In this document: positions 25,424 to 34,400 of the stretch, piece after piece
Layout: the number at the start of each line of letters is the position of its first letter
Position numbering within the stretch: the first letter of the stretch is position 1
DNA from: CAIVAT01 sp049317265
Lineage (GTDB): Bacteria > Bacteroidota > Bacteroidia > Bacteroidales > FEN-979
Direction: 5' to 3'
DNA: 64,000 nt
Assembly (NCBI GenBank): GCA_049317265.1
Contig: JBMOIP010000001.1
Location: 248,001 to 312,000 of the forward strand
Notes under the pieces: model-generated
Told to the model about the DNA's origin: nothing
Seen by the model: the letters and a program-made list of their open reading frames with translations, nothing else
Databases searched by the model: none
Program-made: the position numbers and the translations under genes

Positions 25424-27355
25424 ATGATTTTTCAAACTCAGGAAATATTATTTGTTAGCTTTAACGAGTTCACCGCTGACAGTTTTGAGCGTTACGTTAC
25501 CCAAACCGCTAAGGAGTTTGCAAAAAACTCCAATTTCAGGCTGGTGAGAGAATCAAAAGATAAAGCAATGCAGTTTACCCATCTCACACAGGTGCAGTAT
25601 TTTTTGGAGAGCCTTGAACTGAACAGTCTGACCAATTTTATTCTTATTATCGACCACAACTCGTTTCCACTGGAAAAAGAAGAGGATTTCAAGCAAGTAC
25701 TCAAAGAAATTATTCTTCAGTACCCTGAGGTGAAAATTGCTTTTTTTACTGTTGAAGATAATGATTACAGTTGGAAGCGATTATTTACATGCAAAGATTT
25801 GGCATGCAGGGATATCAAAAATTCACAAAGTTGCAAACTGACACCGGAAAACCATGGAAAGGCACATAAGGCCGAACAAAATCCAAAAGCAGACCCACCT
25901 TTAAGGAAAAATGAGGCCAATATTTATAAATGTAAAATTTGCCAAATCAACATCAAAGTTGATTACATCCATAGTTTCAATTTTTTTGAGAAAGACGCCT
26001 TTGATCTTTTGATCCGTGGCCAAAGCAACCTGTTTGACGCCTCCAATCTGAGGAATGTGATTAAACAGGAAATATTTTCCAACCTGCCTGTTAATTCAAA
26101 TTATCCCAAACTCCAATGCAGCCGCAATCAACAGCTCGGACTTTCAGTGGATGAAGAAATTTTTCAGGCATATTTTAATGCTTATGCACTGTATTTGAAT
26201 GGCTACCGGGCTTTGCCAGTGGTTAGCTTTAAAGAGTTGGAAAAACTAAGCAAAATGTTTTCTGCCAGCGAAAACAGGTTCAGGATTGATTCTGGTTTAA
26301 AAATTATTCTTCGGGACTACGATTTGCAATTTGAGGATTATGATCTAGCAGCAGATAATTATACCATTTTACATGAACTAAGAGGAACCAAACCCGCCTA
26401 TATTGAAGTAGTCCTAAATACCAAATGTAGGTATGATGTTGAAAAAGGGGAATTTTCTTGTGTGCCAGCAAAATTACAATTAGTTGAAAATGAAATTAAA
26501 AAGTGGGGTGATAATCTTATACATACAAAATCTAATTCAATAATTACGCTTAATAAAGATGGTAAAAAGAGAGCCATAACATTAGACTTATATGAAAAGT
26601 TTTGGCAACCGTTTGAAACAGAAATATGGTTAATTACCGGATTACCAAAGAAGAAGACAAAACGGGAGCAAGATGTTTTTATAAGGAATAATGACTTTTG
26701 TACTGATGACAAGAGTAAATACTTAGGACTTTCTAAGCTGAAATGTTCAATTGATATTATTGGCCGGGGATTAAACAAGCCCATTGATGGATTTACCGAA
26801 TTCCAGGATATTGATCCTATTGGTAAATCTAAAGAAAAAATCAAAGAGAAGTTATCTATTTCCTCCTCGCGAGGTCAAACCGGAAGTCATTCAACGCCGC
26901 CAATAGTTTTACACATTGGAGAAGCTCTTTTAAATCGTTCTGTTGGTTATTATAAGGAAGGCAATTATTTGTTATCATCCTTATTGGCCCGTGAAGCATG
27001 TGAAGTGTTAAATGGGTTTCACTTCATTCTTATTCTAAAAGCAATATATCAATATGCCATCGCAGAAACCCGTCTGATTACTGAATGCCATGGAATTGAT
27101 GAAGATAAAGTTGCTTCATACTCCCGAAAAAGAATGAGAGATATTATTCACCATGTAGATCGCCTATGTGCCAACAGGGAACATGCCAGGAAGAATATAC
27201 TAAGCCAGATTTTTAATGATATGAGGCATATTTATAAGGAGAAGGAGCAGTTTAAAGCATCTGACGAAGTACTAAATCAATTAATAACTGTCAGATACGG
27301 TACTAATATTAGTTGGTTGAAGAATTCTTGGGAAAAATTTAATTCTCATATATAA
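25424..27355 (+). CDS. Large hypothetical protein with alpha/beta N-domain and Cys cluster (643 aa)
   Basis: The first about 125 residues alternate strands and helices like a receiver or Rossmann domain (ILFVSFNEF, FILIIDHNSFP, KIAFFTVEDND), but the usual phosphorylation residues are not obvious. Six cysteines follow at about 126-170 (CKDLACRDIKNSQSC and YKCKICQ), possibly a metal-binding knuckle. Next comes FDLLIRGQSNLFDASNLRN. The C-terminal about 130 residues are helical and TPR-like (SVGYYKEGNYLLSSLLAREA). No family is recognised. Its N-domain resembles in outline the C-terminal domain of the 1318-residue protein, hinting at a shared signalling theme. Confidence 0.7.
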   Translation: MIFQTQEILFVSFNEFTADSFERYVTQTAKEFAKNSNFRLVRESKDKAMQFTHLTQVQYFLESLELNSLTNFILIIDHNSFPLEKEEDFKQVLKEIILQYPEVKIAFFTVEDNDYSWKRLFTCKDLACRDIKNSQSCKLTPENHGKAHKAEQNPKADPPLRKNEANIYKCKICQINIKVDYIHSFNFFEKDAFDLLIRGQSNLFDASNLRNVIKQEIFSNLPVNSNYPKLQCSRNQQLGLSVDEEIFQAYFNAYALYLNGYRALPVVSFKELEKLSKMFSASENRFRIDSGLKIILRDYDLQFEDYDLAADNYTILHELRGTKPAYIEVVLNTKCRYDVEKGEFSCVPAKLQLVENEIKKWGDNLIHTKSNSIITLNKDGKKRAITLDLYEKFWQPFETEIWLITGLPKKKTKREQDVFIRNNDFCTDDKSKYLGLSKLKCSIDIIGRGLNKPIDGFTEFQDIDPIGKSKEKIKEKLSISSSRGQTGSHSTPPIVLHIGEALLNRSVGYYKEGNYLLSSLLAREACEVLNGFHFILILKAIYQYAIAETRLITECHGIDEDKVASYSRKRMRDIIHHVDRLCANREHARKNILSQIFNDMRHIYKEKEQFKASDEVLNQLITVRYGTNISWLKNSWEKFNSHI

Positions 27356-27416
27356 GACCTGAAGCTTGCAAACCATGTACGGATTTAGAACAGAACTTTG
27401 ATATTTAAAGACACCT

Positions 27417-27983
27417 ATGGAAGAGTTAAAAAAGTTATTCAGGGCATCAACCAGCTACCTTGGGAATTTTGGTTGGAAGTACATTCTTGCCGTAGGTTTC
27501 GCGTTATTGGCATTTTGGTTTTTTAATAAAGTATGGTTCTACATCATTTTAGCACTGTTGGGTCTTCTGTTTTTGAATAATCCCCGCAGGTTCATATATG
27601 TAATGGTAGGTCCCAGAAGCAGCTTGGGATTTTTCTTCTTTCTTTTTATAATGACTCAACTGGTCTTTTATTCATTTTACGGGAAGCATTTTGATGGACA
27701 TTCTATCATAGAAAGAAATAACAAAGTAATAATTGTCCAAAAAGATAAAAAGTTGGGTGACGATAAATTAATTAGTGAAATTACATGGAAAGTTACTTTG
27801 ATGAACACTATCTACTCCTCGTTGATTCAGGGTAGCAGCCCACTTTTCGACAAAATACTGAATGATGAATCAAACGAGGATTATATTGACATTCTGTTAT
27901 TGGTGAACATTCAGATTTTCATTTCCTGGATTTACCTTGGGGTCTTTATCGCGAGTCTGTTTCAAAAGTTAAGAAATGAATGA
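27417..27983 (+). CDS. Membrane protein ending the cassette (188 aa)
   Basis: The 188-residue protein has three hydrophobic segments in the N-terminal half (YILAVGFALLAFWFF; FYIILALLGLLFL; FFFFLFIMTQLVFYSFY), then a soluble loop of about 65 residues and a final helix (IFISWIYLGVFIASLF). It has no signal peptide and no catalytic motif. Such a four-helix protein at the end of a signalling or conflict operon could be a membrane effector (pore), but this is only suggested by position. It lies 61 bp after the 643-residue gene. Confidence 0.72.
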   Translation: MEELKKLFRASTSYLGNFGWKYILAVGFALLAFWFFNKVWFYIILALLGLLFLNNPRRFIYVMVGPRSSLGFFFFLFIMTQLVFYSFYGKHFDGHSIIERNNKVIIVQKDKKLGDDKLISEITWKVTLMNTIYSSLIQGSSPLFDKILNDESNEDYIDILLLVNIQIFISWIYLGVFIASLFQKLRNE

Positions 27984-28120
27984 GAATTTTTTTTATTTTT
28001 AACCTTTTTCGGGTTGAGATCAAATGGTGTCTAGAAACCATCCAATAAAAGCAGGGTTGGTCTAACATGTTTTGGCGTTGGTGCACACTTTTTGAGGGCT
28101 GTTTTCATGTTTCCTTGCAA

Positions 28121-28792
28121 TTATAAGACAAAATATCGACATAAATATCTTACGCTTACCCCCTCCCCATACACCGAAACCAAATACTTCCACATCCCCC
28201 CAAACCCACCCTGCTCAACAAATCCAAGAATCAACCCCAGGGATAAAAGGTAAAAGAACATTATGATGATGAGCGACGGGATAAAACCATACTGTTGCAG
28301 GTCAGGCTGTCTCCGGTCGGGGATTTCACGGATATCGGTGGCAAGGTGGTATCCGACCGACACTCCGAGGATCAGGTAAAACCACTTATAAAAGGTCCAG
28401 TTGATTACCAGGTAGACGAGGAATAAGAGGAAGGTGAAGGTCTGGAAAAAGTAGGGTGACAGGACGATCATCACATTCTTTTTTCCCTGGTAGGCGACCA
28501 TGCCTCCGATGTGTTTCTTTACATGCAGTTCTGTGGGGGTATTCAAAGTTAAAACAGCCCAGAGCAGATGCGTCAGCTCATGTTCGAGGGTGGTGAAATA
28601 GTTCAGGCGTCGTTTAAATACTGAGAAAAGGAGGGCACTCACGATAAACCCGATGAAGAACATCATCTGAAATAAATTTCCCGGGCTGATGGCCAGGATT
28701 TCAATGACCAGCGATTTTCCGGTGAGGTAGATCAGGGGCAGGCAAAGGATCATGAGGATCATCACCGGGATTGAGAATTTCTTTTCAGCCAT
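28121..28792 (-). CDS. M50-like membrane zinc metalloprotease
   Basis: The start is taken at ATG 28792 (MAEKKFSIPVMILMI); a TTG at 28825 would add 11 residues. The 223-residue protein has about five membrane helices. HELTH in LEHELTHLLWAVLT fits the HExxH zinc motif of M50/site-2-type intramembrane peptidases. No NxxPxxxxDG motif is seen, so it belongs to a divergent M50-like group. It lies 74 bp downstream of the WG-repeat gene and may be the last gene of the leftward operon. Confidence 0.7.
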   Translation of the reverse strand: MAEKKFSIPVMILMILCLPLIYLTGKSLVIEILAISPGNLFQMMFFIGFIVSALLFSVFKRRLNYFTTLEHELTHLLWAVLTLNTPTELHVKKHIGGMVAYQGKKNVMIVLSPYFFQTFTFLLFLVYLVINWTFYKWFYLILGVSVGYHLATDIREIPDRRQPDLQQYGFIPSLIIIMFFYLLSLGLILGFVEQGGFGGMWKYLVSVYGEGVSVRYLCRYFVL

Positions 28793-28866
28793 AAACGAAT
28801 TTCTGATGTTTGATTTACGAGGCAATTATAAGAATAAACTGCGGTGAATTAATGGAATAACCATTT

Positions 28867-30687
28867 TTATTCTGTACTAATATGCTCTTTATAAAATGCT
28901 CCCTCAGCGGTGAAAAGAAATGTTCTGTCCGACTTCCTTGCAATGATATGGTGCATTTTAGAATATTCCAGCTCGTCAAACATAAACGGAAGAATGATCT
29001 TTTTGTCTTTTCCGTAGGCCCCCCAGTATTCGTTCTGCCTGACGAAAAACAAGGTGGGTTTAATAACATCAATCTCAGAATAGATGGGAGGGACTGCAAA
29101 TTTCCCTGTTACCGAAACAGCGCCGACGTTTCCCTTGTAGTAGCAAAGGTTGTAATATGCACTAACGTTTTCAATTGTGTCGTAAATGCATGGAAGGGTT
29201 AGTTTGTTGTCACGGTTGATCAATCCCCATCCCTCCTTGTGCTTGACAATATAGCATTTCCTGGAATCCGTTGGCTGAATATCGTCATACTGACATGGAA
29301 TGATGAATTTACCAGCGGAGTCCACAACTCCCCACGAATCACCGGCACACACCGAGATTTCAGGAGATTGACAGAATGGGTAGATGCCATCATAAATCAG
29401 TGGGATCACGGTGCCACCATACCTGTTTAAATACCCTGATTTAAGGTTCAGTGTCGCAACATATCCTCCTGGCTGGTTATACAGTTCCAGGCCGTCGTAT
29501 CGGCATGGGACAGTAAGCTTTTTAAGTTCATCGTCCCAGATGCCGTAATATCCGTTGTTTGTGACTCTGAAAATCATGTCGTCCAGAGAGAGTTGTTCGC
29601 AATTGTCAAACTGGCATGGAACCAGTTCCACCCCGTCACCGGAATACAGGCCGGATTTGCTTTTACGGGTAACGTTAAAATGATTACCGTAGTTTTTGGT
29701 GACGTTGTCAAAAATACAGGGCACAATGATTTTACCTTCACCATCGGCTGCACCAGTTCGTCCATTTAATGTGATGGACAGGAAATCGTTCTCATCTTCC
29801 TCCAAACCAGTGATGTCATCGTAAACGGCGGGAATAATCGTTCGCCCATCCATGCCAATAAGTCCTGTTTTGCCGTTTATCCTGGCAATAAATCGTTCAG
29901 ATCCGGAAATCATATAATAGGTCAGGTCCTCATACAAACAAGGAACCATAACCCCTCCTTCAACATTTAACACCCCTTTTTTTCCTTCAGAAGTTACCAG
30001 GTAATGGCCCAACGACTCACTACCCTCGTCCACTCCGACAAATTTAATGTGATCATATAAACATGGCGTAAGGATTTTTCCTTCTGCATCTGCCAGTCCC
30101 CACTTGTCTTTCTGACGGGTAAAGAAATTGTCATTTCCAGGGTTGTTCACCAGGTCGTCAAATTGAAATGCCAGGAGGGTTTTCCCCTCATCGTCGATGA
30201 TTCCCCATTTTCCTGCCTTTTTTACAAAGGCAATTGTCCCCCCGTTAATGCCAATATCATCAAAATCAAAGCCCGTCAGCAGCGATCCTTTTTCATCCAT
30301 CATGGCCCATTTCCAACCTTTTTTGACGAAGGCACGGTTTGCGGAAAAATCTTTAAACTCATTGTATTCAAAGGTAGTAAGTCTCTTTCCCTTATGGTTG
30401 ATCAAGCCCCATTTCCCATCCATTTTTGCAAAAACAGATTCCCGTGAGAAAAAGATATTCGGGTAAACAGCATCGTAGATGGCTTTGATTTTGACTTTTC
30501 CGGCCGTGGATTTATACCCGGATTTTTGCGTTGCATTATCCCTGAATGCCACCAGGTCGTAAAATTTTTCCCTGTTGTGAAACGAGTGGTAGTAGGAAAA
30601 ACTGATGGCACCAAGGATGAGGAGGGTACCGATGGTAACAAACAACAGGTAGTGATTGTTGGACGAACTTTGATTTTCTGTTTCCAT
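28867..30687 (-). CDS. WG-repeat protein with N-terminal membrane anchor
   Basis: The 606 residues start with a single transmembrane helix (LLFVTIGTLLILGAISFSYY, about 13-32). About fourteen WG (KWG) repeats follow, spaced near 38-40 residues: KMDGKWGLINHKGKRL, KKAGKWGIIDDEGKTL, RQKDKWGLADAEGKIL and so on. WG repeats form beta-rich solenoids thought to bind proteins or peptides. The repeats would face the periplasm. It follows the peptidase-helicase gene by 66 bp on the same strand; an envelope sensing or scaffolding role is possible. Confidence 0.88.
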   Translation of the reverse strand: METENQSSSNNHYLLFVTIGTLLILGAISFSYYHSFHNREKFYDLVAFRDNATQKSGYKSTAGKVKIKAIYDAVYPNIFFSRESVFAKMDGKWGLINHKGKRLTTFEYNEFKDFSANRAFVKKGWKWAMMDEKGSLLTGFDFDDIGINGGTIAFVKKAGKWGIIDDEGKTLLAFQFDDLVNNPGNDNFFTRQKDKWGLADAEGKILTPCLYDHIKFVGVDEGSESLGHYLVTSEGKKGVLNVEGGVMVPCLYEDLTYYMISGSERFIARINGKTGLIGMDGRTIIPAVYDDITGLEEDENDFLSITLNGRTGAADGEGKIIVPCIFDNVTKNYGNHFNVTRKSKSGLYSGDGVELVPCQFDNCEQLSLDDMIFRVTNNGYYGIWDDELKKLTVPCRYDGLELYNQPGGYVATLNLKSGYLNRYGGTVIPLIYDGIYPFCQSPEISVCAGDSWGVVDSAGKFIIPCQYDDIQPTDSRKCYIVKHKEGWGLINRDNKLTLPCIYDTIENVSAYYNLCYYKGNVGAVSVTGKFAVPPIYSEIDVIKPTLFFVRQNEYWGAYGKDKKIILPFMFDELEYSKMHHIIARKSDRTFLFTAEGAFYKEHISTE

Positions 30688-30753
30688 GGTGGAGGGAATT
30701 TGGATGGGTTTATGCGATATATTTTATGATCTCAACCAGATCAGGTGGAACTT

Positions 30754-33700
30754 TCACTTTGAATCACTGAATAGCGCTCTCAAACCATTGATGTCAAACC
30801 ACTTCTCCCCGATGATTCTGGTTTTATATTTTACATCCAGGAACTTACCCCATCTTGGCAGGGGAAAGGAATCGGGATCCTGTTGTAAAGCCTTTTCAAC
30901 CAGTACATCAAAATTAGTAATTCCTTCACCGATGATACTTGCAAGAGAGACCTTTCCCGGGTCCGCATTTTTCAGGATAAATTTATGACAACCTGCATCA
31001 AAACTGATTTCATTATGCAAAGTGGAGTTTTCGAAGATAAACTGCAGTGTTCTCTCAATCCTGGTCCCTGCAAACGGATAAATTTCACTGCCGGTTTCAG
31101 TTTTCATCTCCATGGCTCCTCTCAGCCAGGGAATTGTTTCTGCATTTTCCCTGAAAATTCTTCCCATGTGCTGAACCATGTTTGCTGCATCAGGATTAAG
31201 GTAGCCGGGTACGATGGCGGAAAGGAGGAGTTCCCTCGATTGCTGCATGATGATCTGGGAAACCGGTTGTTCGTTTGACCGGTAACATAAAGCTTTACCC
31301 CTCGTGTTTGACGTTTCAGTGACCTTTATTTTAAGGGAAGTTTTGTCAATGTGGATAATCCTCCAGGATTTCCCTGAAAAATTGATGTGATCGCCGGGTT
31401 GAAGGTCCATTGTGAGTGGAATATCACCCAGTTTGGCTTTCCCGGCTGCATCGAACAGTGAGAACAAGGAGGGGAGGTCAAAACTCAGGAAGAATTTCTG
31501 CTTTGAGATGGCTGTTCCGCCCTCATTGATCCGGTACTGGAATCCTTCTTTTGTAATATATCCCAGGCCTGTAACAGCTTCAAGGAATCCAGGAATTTCA
31601 TTGCGGATGTTCTCAAAGGCAAAATTTGCCGTAAGTTTCTGCACCAGTTCGCTAATCAGTATTCCGCGTGGATGCTCTTTCAGGATGGAGAGCGTTTGAT
31701 GGAAGAGGATATCAAACGGGTTGCGGGTCAGAAGTCTCTTCTCAAGCCGGGGAGGTGTATCGGTGACCAGTTCCATTGCAGCGACTGACTTTACAAGGTC
31801 CCAGGGGGTGGTGCAGTAAATTCGTATGTCAATGTCGCTGTTTCTGCCCCTGCCGCTTCTGCCCATGCGCTGGACCAGTGCGGAGGGTGACCCGGGAGAA
31901 TTGAGCTGAATGACAAAATCGAGATCCCCGATGTCAATTCCCAATTCGAGGGTCGAAGAACTGATGATACACGATGGTTCATCTTTCCCGGTTTTGGCTA
32001 GTTTTTCCGTCTCTTCGCGAACGTTCCGGCTGATGTTGGAGTAGTGCGGCCTCACCATGAGGGACTGCTTTTTCCCTGATGCGCCGAGCCGTGAAATGAT
32101 CTTTTCGATTTTCGACCGGCTGTTTGCAAATACAAGCACTTTCTGGTCCCGGATCGCCGACTCGATCTCACTGATCATCCCTTCAGGTACCTCCCGGTTT
32201 TCTTCTTCATAAAAAAATCCAACCTGCCTGTGCACCTTTTTCGGGGATGAAAAACCAAGGATGGTTGTACGTTCAGGCTGCCCGAAAAATCTGGCCACCT
32301 CTTCGTGACTTTCAAGTGTGGCCGACAACCCGATAAACCTCACATTTTGAGATAGCTCTTTTATCCTGGAAAGCAGTGACCTCAAATGATCGCCCCGCTC
32401 TGAACCGATAAAGGAATGCATCTCATCGACAATGATAAAATCGAGGGAACCAAATAACACTGCCGGAGTTCCACCCCGGGAAAATTGAGATTCAATAGAC
32501 TCAGGAGTAATGAATACAACTCCTTCAGGATTTGAGAAGGTTTTCTCTTTGGCAGATCCACTTGCATCACCATGCCATTTGGTGACATTTACTCCAAGGA
32601 GTTCTGCCAGTTCAGTCATCCGGGCTACCTGGTCGTTGATCAGGGCCTTGAGCGGACCCACGTATAGGATCCTCACCCCCTTGTGGGGAAAACCGGCACT
32701 GTCGAGCGCAGGTAAAAATGCTGCTTCTGTCTTGCCGGTACCGGTGCTGGCAGAAATCACCAGGTGATTGCCGGTGTTAAGGATCACATTCACCGCATTC
32801 AACTGCATGTCGTTCAGGATGATGTTTTTATCCCGGAGGTACTGTGAAATGGCTTCATGGGCAAAGAGCCCTGAACTGTTTTTTTTACGGTTATAAAGTC
32901 TTTGGGAAATGGGAATTGTACGGTATTTCACCTCATATTCTGTGAGTGCACCTCCGCCGAAGTAATAGCGGGCCAGGTAGTTGTATGGTATCAGTGCGTG
33001 CCCTGGAAACCCTTTCTGGTTCTCCGCAGCCCACGTTTGCCCCCAGCTGTTCCTGACCAGGAACATTCCGATATCATCAAAATATCCTGTTACGGTCATG
33101 GCATGGTAGCCTGCAGGTTTTTCACCGGGTAGTGGCATCGTGACCCATCCGTTACGGGCGGTACTTGTGCTGAAGAATGCTTTAAACAAAGGTAAACCGA
33201 TGATAAAAGGAAGCGGTTTGCCTGTTTTCTCCCCCGTCAGAACTCCCTTGATGATGTTAACGATGTTCTCCGCACCGTTGGTGTAGGAAAAGGCCAGCCC
33301 TTCATACCGGTCAACCGCAAAACAAGCCTCCGGTGGTGGTCCCTGGGCTTCGGAACTCGCCTGTGCAGGATTGTAGACCCATTTTTCTTCGGCGACGGTG
33401 CCAAAATCAATGAGATCCTTCTTGCACAGTACATCAAAAGGAATGTTCATCCACGTTCCACCGCTGTTCGGATGACCGTCGATCATCTTACACTGGTGAT
33501 AGAGAAACTGCCTGGAGGTTTTGCTGCCGGTAAGGTAATCAACCATGAATGTTGCGGCATTTGCCACACAGGTTCCCCGGCTCCCCTGGTTGAAAACCGG
33601 TATATCAGGTAGTTTTGGTAAAACAAAGGTCCCGGGCAACTTCTGACTTTCGACTGCCATTGTAATGGGCGACTCAGCGACAATATCAACCGGGACGTGC

Positions 33701-34044
33701 TCGGAACATAAACCAAGAAAAGGGAGTGAGGCAAATGCAGGTTGACTGTCTGATGCCTCCGGAAAGCCGGTTTTAACTGATTCAACCTCCTCTTCACCAA
33801 CCTGAAAGTAGGAGGAAAATTCCACCTGTAAATCATTTTGGATTAAAAAAAAGCTGTCATAATTTGCCTCAAGAAATCCTTTTTCAATCCACTCTTCCTT
33901 AGATGTCGGTGGTAGTTTGGTGTTGAATGCACCAGCAAACTGTTCAACGGTAAAAACGTTCAGGGAGCTGAGAAGTTCCGTAAGAGAAGCTGCATTGGCT
34001 GACCTCTTCCCGAAAAGACTGAACAACGATTCTTCTATCTGCAT
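30754..34044 (-). CDS. Papain-like peptidase fused to Lhr/BrxHI-like helicase (1096 aa)
   Basis: Residues about 140-365 form a C1 (papain) domain: Gln153 and Cys159 in FNQGSRGTCVANAA, His314 in GYHAMTVTGY, Asn332 in LVRNSWGQTW, so all four catalytic positions are present. From about 410 a superfamily 2 helicase follows: Walker A STGTGKT (433-439), DEMH (540-543), LSATL (573-577), ISSSTLELGIDIG and motif VI QRMGRSGRG (725-733), most like Lhr/BrxHI. The first about 80 residues are helical and resemble a helix-hairpin segment. No signal peptide is seen, so both activities would be cytoplasmic. It is in one operon with a BrxD-like ATPase. The fusion is unusual. Confidence 0.9.
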   Translation of the reverse strand: MQIEESLFSLFGKRSANAASLTELLSSLNVFTVEQFAGAFNTKLPPTSKEEWIEKGFLEANYDSFFLIQNDLQVEFSSYFQVGEEEVESVKTGFPEASDSQPAFASLPFLGLCSEHVPVDIVAESPITMAVESQKLPGTFVLPKLPDIPVFNQGSRGTCVANAATFMVDYLTGSKTSRQFLYHQCKMIDGHPNSGGTWMNIPFDVLCKKDLIDFGTVAEEKWVYNPAQASSEAQGPPPEACFAVDRYEGLAFSYTNGAENIVNIIKGVLTGEKTGKPLPFIIGLPLFKAFFSTSTARNGWVTMPLPGEKPAGYHAMTVTGYFDDIGMFLVRNSWGQTWAAENQKGFPGHALIPYNYLARYYFGGGALTEYEVKYRTIPISQRLYNRKKNSSGLFAHEAISQYLRDKNIILNDMQLNAVNVILNTGNHLVISASTGTGKTEAAFLPALDSAGFPHKGVRILYVGPLKALINDQVARMTELAELLGVNVTKWHGDASGSAKEKTFSNPEGVVFITPESIESQFSRGGTPAVLFGSLDFIIVDEMHSFIGSERGDHLRSLLSRIKELSQNVRFIGLSATLESHEEVARFFGQPERTTILGFSSPKKVHRQVGFFYEEENREVPEGMISEIESAIRDQKVLVFANSRSKIEKIISRLGASGKKQSLMVRPHYSNISRNVREETEKLAKTGKDEPSCIISSSTLELGIDIGDLDFVIQLNSPGSPSALVQRMGRSGRGRNSDIDIRIYCTTPWDLVKSVAAMELVTDTPPRLEKRLLTRNPFDILFHQTLSILKEHPRGILISELVQKLTANFAFENIRNEIPGFLEAVTGLGYITKEGFQYRINEGGTAISKQKFFLSFDLPSLFSLFDAAGKAKLGDIPLTMDLQPGDHINFSGKSWRIIHIDKTSLKIKVTETSNTRGKALCYRSNEQPVSQIIMQQSRELLLSAIVPGYLNPDAANMVQHMGRIFRENAETIPWLRGAMEMKTETGSEIYPFAGTRIERTLQFIFENSTLHNEISFDAGCHKFILKNADPGKVSLASIIGEGITNFDVLVEKALQQDPDSFPLPRWGKFLDVKYKTRIIGEKWFDINGLRALFSDSK

Positions 34045-34058
34045 AATAATTGGGTGCT

Positions 34059-34397
34059 TTAGCTTTCCGGTTGATTCCCGGCATTTCGGTCGTTCTCAGT
34101 TTTTGCCCCGGTGGCATAATGCTGATGCCTGTCTTCGCTATAATAATCGATGATCTGCTGTTTCCTGTTTCCATCCGGATCAACAAGCTGCCATAATCTT
34201 TTGGTGATTTCGGCACAACGATCCGGAACTGTTAAAATAAGGTTTAGGTTGTTCAGACCATCCGTTGCTTTAAGGAGATCATCCAGGTGGCGGATAGAAT
34301 AGCCGGCAAGCATGTTTAATTCTGCCTCCGAAAATAACGAGAGTGAACCAATAGGTTTTTCGCCGGTTTGATTCAGCAATTCTTCAATGGTTGACAT
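34059..34397 (-). CDS. Small helical protein between ATPase and helicase (112 aa)
   Basis: The 112 residues are helical in the first 90 (LFSEAELNMLAGYSIRHLDD, LIL, CAEITKRLWQLV), with a charged tail. The LAGYSIRHLDDLLKA stretch recalls a helix-hairpin-helix-type segment, similar in style to the N-terminus of the downstream helicase (LLSSLNVFTVEQFAGAF). The gene sits 3 bases after the BrxD-like stop and 14 bases before the helicase start, so it is surely co-expressed. It is likely an adaptor of that pair; no family is recognised. Confidence 0.7.
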   Translation of the reverse strand: MSTIEELLNQTGEKPIGSLSLFSEAELNMLAGYSIRHLDDLLKATDGLNNLNLILTVPDRCAEITKRLWQLVDPDGNRKQQIIDYYSEDRHQHYATGAKTENDRNAGNQPES

Positions 34398-34400
34398 GGA

